Source: Plectosphaerella cucumerina
Taxonomy: Eukaryota > Ascomycota > Sordariomycetes > Glomerellales > Plectosphaerellaceae
Assembly: GCA_020746995.1 (NCBI GenBank)
Contig: JAGPXD010000006.1
Span: 2,356,001 to 2,420,000, forward strand
Length of the DNA: 64,000 bases
Direction: 5' to 3'
The translations under genes and the position numbers were made by a program. The notes under the pieces are model-generated. The model was not told the DNA's origin. It searched no databases and saw only the letters and a list, made by a program, of their open reading frames with translations. Below are positions 12,745-23,421 of this stretch, piece by piece; the stretch's first letter is position 1, and each line of letters opens with the position of its first letter.

Positions 12745-15118
12745 GATGGGCAGCTTCCTCTCCGAAAAGGCGAATAGTTCGCGAGATGATCGAGGTGAGG
12801 TGCAGCGCAAGCTTGGGGACGCGAGCGAGAATCGACTTGGCTGCCGCTGCGGTTGTTGCTGCGTAACTGCGTGAGGCACCAACTGGAGGATTTTTTCTCA
12901 AAATGATGTGTGGACGCTGGCGAGGGGCTTTGCTCCGTAACGCGCACGGGCCACATCCGAACCTTGGAAACCGGGATATCACGTGATTGGTCGTGGGGTC
13001 GAGCGCGAGGCTTAGGCTAGTGTGGCTGGTGAACTGAAGCGGGTGCTTCGTGGCTTGTGTGGTGATGAGGTCAGCAATTCTTGGGGAGGTAGGTTGCTTG
13101 GCCGCCGGGTGCCTCGGCCGGATGATGGGAACTATCGAAGCCCAGTTCTTTAGCAGACAGGCTATCTGGTGAATTAAAACGGCCGAGCCTCGTCAGCTGC
13201 AGATTTCCCGGCAGATCTAGCTTGGGCTTGCAAGACACGACTCGGCAAGTGAACGTTAGATGGGCTGGCTGGCGGACCGCCATTGTCTCGTCGTCCCCGG
13301 ATGGTGGAAGCTCTCGACGGAGCATCTTGCGGCCACTGCTCCTCCTTCCGGGTGTTGCCTGAACGGTTGACATCCGTCCCGTGATGAGCAGTTTGCGGCC
13401 CCCGCCGCGGCACTATGGAAGAAATGGTGCGTAGAATTGTGAACGGTCATAGTAGGAGCATTTATTGACTGGTTTTGTGGAGAGCCGGCCTCCAAGCGTA
13501 AATTATGGCAGCAGCAACAGTGGCCAACGAAAGATCCCCCAGCACCAATCTGAGTCTGGTCCAGTGTCTTTGCTCTCAAGGTGGACGGGCGCGCGGCGCT
13601 GATCATGTGCGAGATTGATGCTTTTCCCGCTGTCGATCTGCCGTCGCAGCAGGCGAGCGAGAAATATTTCGACGCGACTGCCGCGACACCCCTCCTCCCC
13701 CTCCCCGAATCTGGTCATATGTCTCGCACCTCATCTTCCTACCTACCCACTCAGCCAGATTCATCTCTCTCTCCCCCCGTCTGCCCCTTTCCTCAGGCCT
13801 CAACTGCCCCCCGAACCGATGGACTCCTCCTGGGGTGAAACCCGACACGGGGGAACAATGGCGCTGGCCCCCGGCCGAGGATCCAATTTTGCGGCCAATC
13901 AAGCGTAATCTCATTTTTGCTGCATCGGGCCATTCCACCTCCAGTTGCCCTCACTTTCCGGCTAGCGCGCTAGTGCCCCACCGTCCCGTCGTCTGGGACC
14001 AATCCGCGCCCTCTGCTGGCATGATCCTGGCCCGGTCCCCCGAAATTTTGCCTTTCCCTGGCGGCGCCCAGCACCGGCCCTGCAGCAGTGGCCGCAGGGC
14101 AGCACTGGGAGTCGCAAGCAAACAGTGGAGTATCCCGCTGAGCTTGCCCGCTGCAAGCTCGCCCGCCTCCCCCAATCCGGCGGGCGCTCGCTGGACCTTC
14201 CCGCTACCGGGAGCTGGCTGGCTGGCACCTCAGGAAAAAAGCACTTGGGCCGGCGCACGGGCAGGCACTCAGGGCAGTGGAGGGCCTCTGGGGGGGACCC
14301 AAGCTGCCCCCGCTCTCCCCTGCGTCCCGAACAGGCAGGGTTGCTTCTTCCTCCTGCTTGCTGCTGCTTGCCTCGCTTGCTTGCCCCGTCCCGTCTCTCT
14401 TGTGTCCGTGTTCCCATTCCATCCCCTTCCTTGACCCCGTCACTCTCAACACCAACCCACGGCCTCGACGAGCAGGAAATCGCACACGCTGCACGACACA
14501 GACAAACCCCGCGTCCCCTCGCCGACTCGCCGACATTCTTTCCTTTGTCGCCCGTCTTCTTCGATCACCCGCCTTCTCGTGGCCCGACGACTCGATTGCC
14601 AGCTGCTGTGTAAGCCCTCCTCTTCTTCCCGGCCGACCATTCCCCAAGCCCAAGCCTGCCTACCCCCCCTTCTCCCCCCCTGAGACCAGTTGGTCGCCCC
14701 AACGACACACCCCGAGCTTGCTCTATTCATCCGGGCTCTCAATGCAATTCAATGCCTCTTCGGGACGCTTGCCTGCACCCAATCGAACCCCTCGGTCGCG
14801 ACACTGTCGGATGCGTAGCTAGTCTTGTCTCGTCGAGGCGGACGCAGCTCTGCGAACCTACCACCCTACCTACACACGTACTGACTCGACCCGACAATGG
14901 ACAGACCCGATAGCCAGCAGCCATCAGAGCGTCGTCTCTCCCGCGAATCCCAAGAACCGGAACAGTTCCATCTATCAGCCTATCCCAAGAAGGATTCAAA
15001 GGGCCAGTCGTCAATCGCTGGGTCCTCCACGCCGCCCACAACGCAATCTCCGTCCTCTCCGTCGCTCGCGACCAGTACCCAACCCACCCACAACACGACG
15101 ACTCCCACCGCAGCCACA
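12745..15118. other. Divergent promoter region between eIF3a and G-gamma
   Basis: This holds the 5' regions of both genes. Pyrimidine-rich (CT-rich) stretches are prominent on the plus strand at about 14340-14700, as is common upstream of fungal housekeeping transcription starts. Open frames here translate to Pro/Ser/Arg-rich text on both strands and are not believed. Positions 14897-15118 form an in-frame open extension of the G-gamma frame, described separately. Confidence 0.55.
14897..15118 (+). other. Possible 74-residue N-terminal extension or leader of G-gamma
   Basis: An ATG at 14897 opens a frame that runs without a stop into the conserved G-gamma start at 15119. The 74 residues are Ser/Thr/Pro/Gln-rich and have no recognisable domain. 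Canonical fungal G-gamma proteins begin at the equivalent of 15119, so this is either untranslated leader or an alternative longer isoform. Confidence 0.35.
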
Positions 15119-15503
15119 ATGCCTCAGTACACCTCCCGCGATGTCGGCGATCCGTCCCAGATCAAGAAGAACAAGCAATCGATGGCCGATCTGAAGCTGA
15201 GGCGGCTCACTGAGCTGAACAACCGGTTGCGCGAGGATCTTGAGAGGGAAAGGATCCCGGTCAGCAACGCTTCCAAAAGGTGAGAAGGAACCAGTTTCGC
15301 CGTAGCGGATGACACGCGCGTCGGCGTCTTGCCGGCATTGATGCCGCAACACCACAGGACGATGAACTGACGCCACCCCCAGCATCATTGCCTACTGCAA
15401 CGGCACCAGAGATTACATGGTCCCCTCAGTCTGGGGCACGATCCCGCGAGGCGAAGACCCCTACGCGCCGCAGCAGAGCGGCGGTTGCTGCGTGCTGATG
15501 TAG
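15119..15503 (+). CDS. gng-1: Heterotrimeric G-protein gamma subunit
   Basis: Two exons, 15119-15279 and 15383-15503, with a 103-nt intron (GTGAGA...CCCAG); 93 aa, the usual length of filamentous fungal G-gamma. It pairs with G-beta at the plasma membrane and carries signals for growth, conidiation and mating. The N-terminal helix carries the KLRRLTELNNRLREDLER segment that forms the coiled coil with G-beta. The C-terminus has paired cysteines and a prenylation box, CVLM (residues 90-93); the terminal Met predicts farnesylation, and the preceding Cys89 is a palmitoylation candidate. The start was chosen because fungal relatives begin with the same MPQYTSRD sequence. Confidence 0.95.
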
Positions 15504-17464
15504 AAGACCGGTCTCCATTCACCAGCGCCCCGAAAAAAGGCTTTCGTTTTTTAATCAAGCAATCGACGACTCGGTTTCCCAATCAGATCCATCACAACCA
15601 CCCCTCGACCGGTATGGATTGGCGACGGAACGGCCACGGAAAGGAAAGGAAAAAATAGGAGAACCTGCGAAGGAACCCGACTCGGTCAAAACGGCACAGC
15701 GACGGCTAGAAGCTCCCAGATGCAGGGAGCGGCATCTCACGGCGTCCCCTCGTCTTGTTTCCATGGACGATCCGAAGAGGGGAAGAGGGAAAAGGAGGTG
15801 TCGAAGGGAGGGGATGACGAGATTCGAAATATCCGGCACACGGAGGAGGAAGAGGAAGGGAGGATGGGTGTTTGTTCTCCGCGACGGCCAGGTCCTCCCC
15901 CGTGCGGCCACCACCACAGCTACGATTATGCTTCCATGTCGTGTTTTTTCCTTTACCTACACACGCACGCGCACGCTGCGCGCCGATGCACTGGCACGAA
16001 GAGGCGTCGCGAGGCAACAGCACGGGGGAGAGGAAGAAGAGGAGGAAGTGGGCGAGGCGAGGCAGGGCGGAGGCTTCGACGTCGGCGGCTCATCAGCATG
16101 TAATAGTTTCCTCCACCCCCAGGACGGACGGCCTGTAACTCTTCTTGCGTCTTTTTGTTAGTTTTTCCCACTTTTTGTCCGAGTACCGATCAAATACCAC
16201 TGCACTGTTGTTGTCTCTCGGCATGCACGCGCGCCCACCCACACGCATAGGACGGACTTGGATGCCGTGTCGGTCGGACGGCAGCGGGACGTTCTTTCCT
16301 CCATGCCACGTACACGGCGTCCTGACGAACAAGCAGGTACGAGAGTTTGGGGGAGTCACAGCTGGGTCACACAGCCTCGGCTTGCGACAGGTGAGGGAAG
16401 CACGGGGAGAGAGAGGGGCCTGGTGGGAAGGGAAGGGAAGCCCAGCTTGGCGCCCGCTGGGTGAGCCGACGGTGATGCCATGTCTTGCATTTCGGTCTCC
16501 AGATCCGCCCCATCAGCCCATGCCATGTCACTTGTCTTTTCTCCGCCGCCCACGTCCCCGGGTCAATTCTGTCATCTTTCTTACCAGCATTTCCTTCCGA
16601 AGAAAGCCATGCCTCCTGAAAACCCATCTCGCTGGGCCTGCCACCGGCTTTAGGGGCTGTGGCTGATTGAGGTATCCGGGTATTCGGAAGAAACATAGCT
16701 GGATGCGGCGCGGCGGGATGGGGGGGAGTGAGACATGGGCCGACTCTTGTGTCTGGTCTGGTCTGGCGCTGCTTTTGCTTTCTGGCCAGCAATACACGTA
16801 TTTCCCTCGCTGTGCAGGGCGGCTGGGAATGTTTGCTTGCTTTGCTTGCGAGTAAGGGACTGCTGCCCCCGCCTGGCATGTATGCTGCGATGCAGCTACT
16901 CGCAAGCTTGTATGTGCCGGCGACGGGATGGGCCGTACATATGCGGGCGAGAGGGGAGTCCAGGGGGGCGGACGGTCCCCGAACCGGCGGTGAGCACCGA
17001 GGGCGGAGAATAGAGCTCCAGCTGTTAGTGTGTGGACATCTCTAGGTTCGCTCCCACCATGCTGCCTATCATCTACCGGGGCACATGCGGCGACTGCTCT
17101 GGTGTGAAAAAAGGGATGAGAGCGGTAGGCGCGAGTCAGCGACAGTTTGGCAGCTTCGTGGGATGAGAGGTTGGCACCATTTTTCGTTCAGTGCGAGTGT
17201 CGAGCTGAAGCCAGACCCGAGTACGACGCCAAGGCTGAACGAACAAACAATAACCAAGACAAAAAATGTCTTACATCTTTGGGCTCGTGTGTTCTTGAAA
17301 ACGCTGGGTATTTCCGAGGATTTCATATACCTAACCCGCTCCCAGAAAGCGGTAACCTTCCCCATCATGACATATCCCCCTAACGGCGGGTAAAAAGTGC
17401 AGATATCGTCAACATTATGCATCTCCCCATTGTCCCGTCATGCCTCCCTGAACCTGATCACCTC
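15504..17464. other. Convergent intergenic region, about 2 kb
   Basis: This holds the 3' ends of the G-gamma gene (plus) and the membrane-protein gene (minus). Several overlapping frames on both strands translate to charged low-complexity text. No supported gene. Confidence 0.5.
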
Positions 17465-18856
17465 CTACGCCAGTTCCCTAAGCTCCCCATCAGGCCTCGT
17501 AGACGGCAGCTCCACGGCATTGCCATGCTGCGGCGGCCGTCCCTGAGGCGGCACGGCGCCATACTGCTGCTGCTGCTGAGGCTGGTACGGCTGGTACGGT
17601 TGCTGATACTGCTGCTGCTGCTGCTGCTGGTACGGCTGCTGGTACTGCTGCGGCGGGTAGCCCTGCTGGGCGGGTGAGACCTGGTCGCCACCGTAGTAGC
17701 TGTTGTGCTGGTCGTAGGGGATGGGCGGGCTGCCGGTCGGGGAGACGGAGGCGTGGCCGCCAGCTGCGGCGGCGGGGGCGGCGTAGCTTTCGGGGGAGGG
17801 CTTGAAGGTGCTCATCCTCGGGTCGTACAGGGGCGGCGACTGCGGGTGCTGCTGCTGCTGCATCATGGTGACGGGCGGGTGCGGGCCGCCGGGGCCGCCG
17901 AATTGCTGCTGCTGGAAGGGTTGGGGCGTCTGAGGGCCTTGCTGCTGCTGCTGCTCGGTTCCGGCGGCGGCCTTTCTCCTGCGGCGGATGAGGAACCAGG
18001 CCAGAAAGCCGAGGATGGCGATGGCACCTGCGTGGCTCACGGTTAGCGGGTGTCTCTTGGGAAAGGTGAAGGTGAAGAGGGGCTCAGGTCGTACCAACAC
18101 CACCCACGACGCCGCCGACAATGGGGCCTACGGGGGTTCCGGAGGAGGCCGGGGCGCTGGTCTCCGTCTGGGTCGGGGTGCTTGTCGCCGACGCGTCGTC
18201 CGTCGTCTCCGGGTCGGACTCGGCGGTGGTACTCGGAGTCGGGGTGCTTGACCCGCTGGAGCGGCTCGCGCTGGTCGAGGTCACCCGGCCGTCGGTGAAG
18301 GGCTGGATATAGAAGAGGTTTGTCGTGGCAACGGCACCGCAGATCTGCATGGTGTAGCCCGACATGGCCGGGTCCATATACGAGTTGACTACGCAGTAAG
18401 GCGCCGTCGAGGCAGAACAGTACTGCGTGCGCACCTGGTCGGCCGACGCATACTCGCTCGACGAGGCCAGAGGCAGACACGCCGTGTAAATCAAACAGTC
18501 GTTGGGCTCGGTCCAGCAGCAACCCACGGCGCGGGCACCGCTGTCTTGCAGACACTCGGACCCTGATGCGTTGCAAACAATGGGACGGGCTGGTTTCTTC
18601 GTATTAGACCCAAGGCTCACTCCAGCACAGCCAGAAAAAGGGCAAGCTTACATTGAATGCCGTTGATGAAGCCGCAGGTGTTTGTGCCAGACTGCCTTTT
18701 ATCGACAGCCTTGACGACAGGCGCCGCCGTGGGCGCAGGACTCCTCTGCTGCACACCGGAAGCCCACGTCTCGACGGCGATCTTGTCGGCAAGGCCGTGC
18801 TTCGCAGCCACGGGCACCGCCAGCGCGGCGAGGGCGTTGAGTCGTGACCAGCGCAT
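17465..18856 (-). CDS. Single-pass membrane protein: Cys-rich ectodomain, Ser/Thr stalk, Gln/Pro-rich cytoplasmic tail
   Basis: Three exons, 18856-18652, 18589-18095 and 18027-17465 (420 aa); introns of 62 and 67 nt, the second with a CTAAC branch site. The first ~23 residues look like a signal peptide, and a Lys-Arg site near residue 53 may be a Kex2 cut. The ectodomain has about ten cysteines, including GCCWTEPNDC, followed by a Ser/Thr/Pro-rich stalk. A Gly/Val-rich transmembrane helix ends in the stop-transfer run RRRRK. The tail has poly-Gln runs and repeated Gln-Gln-Tyr-Gln-Gln-Pro units. This architecture resembles fungal wall-stress sensors (Mid2/Wsc type) and other surface mucins, but the Cys-rich part is not a WSC domain. 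I do not recognise a named orthologue. Confidence 0.85.
17571..17650 (-). repeat. Coding CAG/poly-Gln repeat
   Basis: Interrupted CTG runs on the plus strand (CAG on the coding strand) encode the Gln runs in the tail of the membrane protein. Further short CTG runs lie at about 17850-17960 in the same exon. Length variation between strains would be expected. Confidence 0.7.
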
Positions 18857-20440
18857 CCTGAGGGGTCGTGGGATAAGCAGCAAGTGGTCGTTTGTTCGGC
18901 TGCTACTTTGCGCTTACGGGCGAGCAAGGTCGAAAGGGGGCCAGAGCAGGAGACAGAAGCGGGCGGTCAGAGGCCCGATGGGGGGGCAAGCTCGCATATA
19001 TCTAGAGCGAACGAGGCGGCATGGCCACCGACGAACAAACGTGGACAGCGGCAACGGCCCAGGGCCGGCCGGGCCAAGGCGCATGGCCATTCCCGTTCAG
19101 GGACCGATTTGCAACCCAATATTGGCGAGAGCCCGGGCGGCAGGGGGGGCCAGAGGGACAGCGCGCACGTCCGCACCGTTGCTGGCAGCGGGCAGGCGAG
19201 GCTGTCCGCTGTCCGCCTGTCCCGGAGTTTGAGGGTGGGTGGATGGTGGATGAGGGGATGCATGTTCCTGGTCGGTGGCGTCCCTAGGCAGGCCATCCTT
19301 CGCCCAGGGCCCGCCGCGCAGAGCGCTGTGATTGCCGGGGCGGGAAATCTCTCACTGTCGAAGCGGAGGCTAGCTCGGTGCGGCTGATGCCAAGCTGGAG
19401 CCCGGAAAGGCGCGGTCGACGCGCTCGAGTCGCGGCAGGGCAGGGTAGGTAGGGCTCGGGTTCAGGGTGTTGCAGGATGAGAAAAAGTCCCCGGCCGAGA
19501 GATCTCTTGTTCTTTGTTGTCTTGCCGAGGCGGGCTGTCATCTGAAGAAGAGGCGTCGACTCCACGATCTGATAGAAGCTTGGTGGTGTCTGTCTCTGGA
19601 TGTTCATCAGACCGGTGATCGACGTGCGAGTTGTCAGTGCAGATTAGGGACTGACCGTACCTAGGCGAAGGAGCTAGCCCGGGATCCTTCGACACTGCCA
19701 CCCTACAACGAGTGCACGGGACCGACTCCCGCGGCCGAGACTTTGAAGAGAGGGGAGATTGTGTGTGTCTGCAGTCTGCCCTGCCTGCGGAGCCGGCAAC
19801 TTGACGATGGGCCGAGGCGTCGGGCTGAATTCGCACCGCGTCTGACCGGGGTTGAAGGGCCAGGAGCCTATAATTATCGTGCATGCAGTCGTCTGTGGGT
19901 GGTCAGTCCATATGCGGCTTCGGTGTGGTGTGGTGGTGGGCTGTGCTGGCAGAGGCACAACACTCCACGGCTGGCAGCACAGGCAAGCACATCAGGCAGG
20001 TGCTGAAGATGGAGATGGAGATTCAGAGAGGAAGGAGCGACACTGGAGTGTGTATCTCTTAGTAAGGAAGGTCTGCGAGGCATTCTGGGATCGGCTTTGG
20101 TCGACAGGACTCGGCCGAGGAAGCTCCTCCATCTTCTCGTCTCATAGATGGCCATGATGTTGGATCAAAAGTCAAGGAAAACAATACCCATCCAAGTCAA
20201 GCTCCGGGCGAGCTTCGAAGCTCAAGTTGTGACAACTGAAGTCGGTCCATCTGTTCGACTTGTCGGACCCACAAAATGACAACCAGCCGACGGGTGAATG
20301 CTTCCAGCGTCGCTTCAACTTGATTTGTGCTCTGGATGACTCGGCTCACACAACCATTGACCTCACCTCACCACTCACCACAACCACAAGCATACTCACT
20401 CACCATTCCATCTGCCCATCCTTGCCCAAAACACCCCATC
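18857..20440. other. Divergent intergenic region
   Basis: This is the promoter region of the membrane-protein gene (minus) and the SelW-like gene (plus). A TATAT-type element at about 18994-18999 lies about 140 nt upstream of the minus-strand start. CA/CT-rich sequence precedes the ATG at 20441. No gene supported. Confidence 0.5.
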
Positions 20441-21213
20441 ATGGCCGACTCCCAGGAAACTACCGCCTCGCCCGCAACTACCACCCCTACCACCCCGCCT
20501 CAACCCCTCCCCCGCATCGCCATCCAGTTCTGCACCCAATGCAAGTGGATGCTGCGAGCAGCCTACGTGAGTGAACACGACACCTGCGTCATAGGTAGTC
20601 ACGGGACCAACCTCTGCCTTGCCTCGCCTTGCCTACCTTACCTCCCGCTAACACAACCTCGCCCAAGTTCGCCCAAGAGCTCCTATCAACCTTCTCAACC
20701 TCCCTCGGTGAAGTCGCCCTCATCCCCGCCACAGGAGGCATCTTCACAGTCACCATCACCACCCCTTCAACCACCTCTTCCACATCTACAGAAACCAAGC
20801 TCCTCTGGGACCGCAAAACCGGAGGCGGCTTCCCCGAGACCAAGGAGCTCAAGCGCCGCGTCCGCGACGTCATCGATCCCGGCCGTGACCTCGGCCACGT
20901 CGACCGCCATAACAAGCCAGCTCCAGCTCCCCCTGCCGCCGAGATGCCGTCCTCAGATACTACCTCCCTGAACCTCACGAAGCACCCTGCCGGCCCCGTC
21001 TCCTCCACCTCCGGCGACGCCCCTGCACCCTCCCCTGCCTCATCCACGCCCATCTACAACCAATCGTGCATAGACGACGACACAGTCGCCCGCGTAGCCC
21101 AGGCCAAAGCCAACAAGGGCCAGCAGAACCCCAACACCGTCGACGGTGCCACCCTCAAAGCTCAGCTTGGCAAGTCCGCAACCACCGAAAAAGCCTGCGA
21201 GGACTGCGCGTAG
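20441..21213 (+). CDS. SelW-like Rdx-family redox protein
   Basis: Two exons, 20441-20566 and 20668-21213, with a 101-nt intron (GTGAGT...AAG, branch CTAAC); 223 aa. The joined N-terminal half has the SelT/SelW/SelH-like layout: beta strand, Cys31-Thr-Gln-Cys34, a helix through the splice (AAYFAQELL), then strands ending in the LLWDRKTGGGFPETKELKRRVRD segment typical of the family. Rdx proteins have a thioredoxin-like fold and are thought to be thiol oxidoreductases; fungi use Cys where animals have selenocysteine. The C-terminal ~110 residues are low complexity but end with a second CxxC (Cys-Glu-Asp-Cys-Ala). The function is not established in fungi. Confidence 0.88.
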
Positions 21214-22238
21214 AGCTACAGAAGCAATATCACCATATCATCTAGAAACAGAACCACTCTATTTATTGGCATTCCTCGTAGCAATCATGAGCCGAGGCGC
21301 CTTCATCTCGCGTGGAGTACATCATGACAAAACAGAAAACCCAGAGACAGAATGAAGAAAACTCCTGTGCACGTGCAGTCCCGAGTCACAGACCTCGGCC
21401 AACCCCTCCACAACGCCGCTCTGTCCGTCATCGGGAACCAGCACGCATGCAAGAGACGGACAAATGAAATACATGTACAAGTAGAGAGAAAGGGAAGCGT
21501 AGAGAACATCAAGCTGTCCGGCCAGCTGCCAGACAAGAATTTGGACTTCCATCAGAGCCCTCTACTACTCCAGACCATCGACACTCTCGACGAAAGCCAC
21601 CCGTGCTTCGTGTCTCTATCTCTTTGGACCTTGCACACACTCTGAGGATAACTGCCGAGGGCTCTTGGTTCTGGTCATTGGCGTCGGCTGAGTAACACCG
21701 CATATCGTGCAGCCAGGACGCAGGCACGGCTCTGCTACGAGAGCAAATCCCATGCTTGACATCATGAAAAGTGAGACGGCACGGGTGCTAGCGACACCCC
21801 CGCAGGAGACGAGGCTGCTGCTGCTACTGCTTGGGTTTTTGGGCAGTCACATTCAGGTGCCCGCTAGCGCAGTCCCATCGCGGAGCAATGCCAAGGACAC
21901 ATCAGCCGGTGCGGAGAGGCCAGTTCAAAATTCCACGGTGTTTTTCTTGTTTTATCTTCAGCTACCAGAGACAGCCGTAATCGTGATCGGTTGCATACGA
22001 TGGTCATCGTCGGGGTTGGTGTGTTCGGGAAGACTCGGACAAAGGAGGGGCCGGCGGTGCTCCTGGGGAGGGCGGTGCCAGGAGGGCCGGGAGGAGGCGG
22101 GAGCGGCGTTGTGAGAGTAGAGGCGTAGTCGAGAAGGCCAGGCGCCCAGGCCGGGGTCGTTCGGGGCGAGCGCGGTGTGAGACGATTAACGTCGGCCGAA
22201 CCTAGAGAGGGAAAAGTCGCGTAAGCACGGATTCTTCT
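21214..22238. other. Convergent intergenic region
   Basis: This is the space between the convergent SelW-like and PP1 genes and is expected to hold both 3' UTRs. Nothing further recognised. Confidence 0.55.
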
Positions 22239-23421
22239 TCATATTGGACCCTGCGTCCGGGCCGATGCCGGCTGGGAGGTTTTGCGGGCGGAATCATTGG
22301 GAACATACTTTTGTTTCTTCTCGGCAGGCTTGAGGATCTGGAATGACGGGGCTGGTCAGCAATGCGGGGAGATTGGGGCGGCGGACCGGTCGTCCGGAAA
22401 AGCCACGAACCTGGAATGAGCAGAGCAGGCTCTCGTCGACGCTCATCATGGCACCTGCATTGTCGAACTCTCCGCAGTAGTTGGGCGCGCTGAACAGCGT
22501 GACCAGCTGGCGCTTGGAGAAGAACTCGTAACCGTCTTCGACGACCTGGTGAGCTCGGCAGATCAAGTCCATGTCGTGTTTTTGGAGGAAGCGAGACACG
22601 ACATCTGGACCAAAGGTGAACGAGACACCGCGGTCGTTTTCGCTCCAGCCCGTGATGTCCTTGTCGGGATCCGACCAGAGAAGGTCGCACAGCAGGCCGC
22701 AGTCGGGAATCTGTGGTGGTCGTCAGTCAGCAACGGCACTAAAATCAGCCCAAAGGCAAGGGCGCGGCGACATACGTCGGTGGGGCGCATGACGCGGCGA
22801 ATCTGCTCCATGGAGTTCAGGTCGGGGCTCAGGCCACCGTGCATGGTGAAGATCTTCTCATCGATGATGGCGGCAATGGGGAGGCAGTTGAAGCAGTCGG
22901 TGAAGGTCTTCCACAGCTTGATGTTGTAGCGACGCTTGCACTCGTCGTAGAAGCCGTAGATACGGTTGATGGATGCGCACTCGTGGTTGCCGCGCAGGAT
23001 GAAGAAGTTCTCGGGGTACTTGATCTTGTATGCCAGCAGCAGGCAGATGGTCTCAAGAGACTGCTTGCCACGGTCGACGTAGTCGCCCAGGAAGAGGTAG
23101 TTGGCCTCGGGAGGGAAGCCGCCGTACTCAAAGAGCCTCAGCAGGTCGTAGTACTGACCGTGGATATCACCACAGATCTGGAGCGAGGGGTCAGCAGGCT
23201 TGCACGGGTTGAGCAGGCGGACGTCGGGGGAGAATGCTGACCTTGATGGGAGCCTCAAGCTCGAGAAGAATGGGCTGCGAGATGAAAATCTCGCGAGCCT
23301 TGGTGCAAAGGTGGCGAATCTCGGATTCGAGGAGCTGGACCTGCTTACCGGGCCGGCTGCCTCGCACCTCAAGAAGGCGGTCGATTACGTTGTCGAGGTC
23401 GATCTCATGTTGGTCCGCCAT
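22239..23421 (-). CDS. GLC7: Serine/threonine protein phosphatase PP1 catalytic subunit
   Basis: Four exons, 23421-23242, 23177-22776, 22710-22411 and 22337-22239 (326 aa), with introns of 64, 65 and 73 nt. PP1 dephosphorylates Ser/Thr in glycogen metabolism, mitosis, polarity and RNA processing, directed by regulatory subunits. The metallophosphatase motifs are intact: GDIHGQ just after intron 1, GDYVDRG and RGNHE in exon 2, and the C-terminal metal ligands in exon 3. The substrate-loop sequence SAPNYCGEFDNAGA is unchanged. The last exon gives ILKPAEKKQKY and a short Thr/Pro-poor tail. The protein is nearly identical to other fungal PP1 (GLC7/bimG/dis2) enzymes; with an ordinary single-copy context it is very likely the essential PP1. 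Confidence 0.98.
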
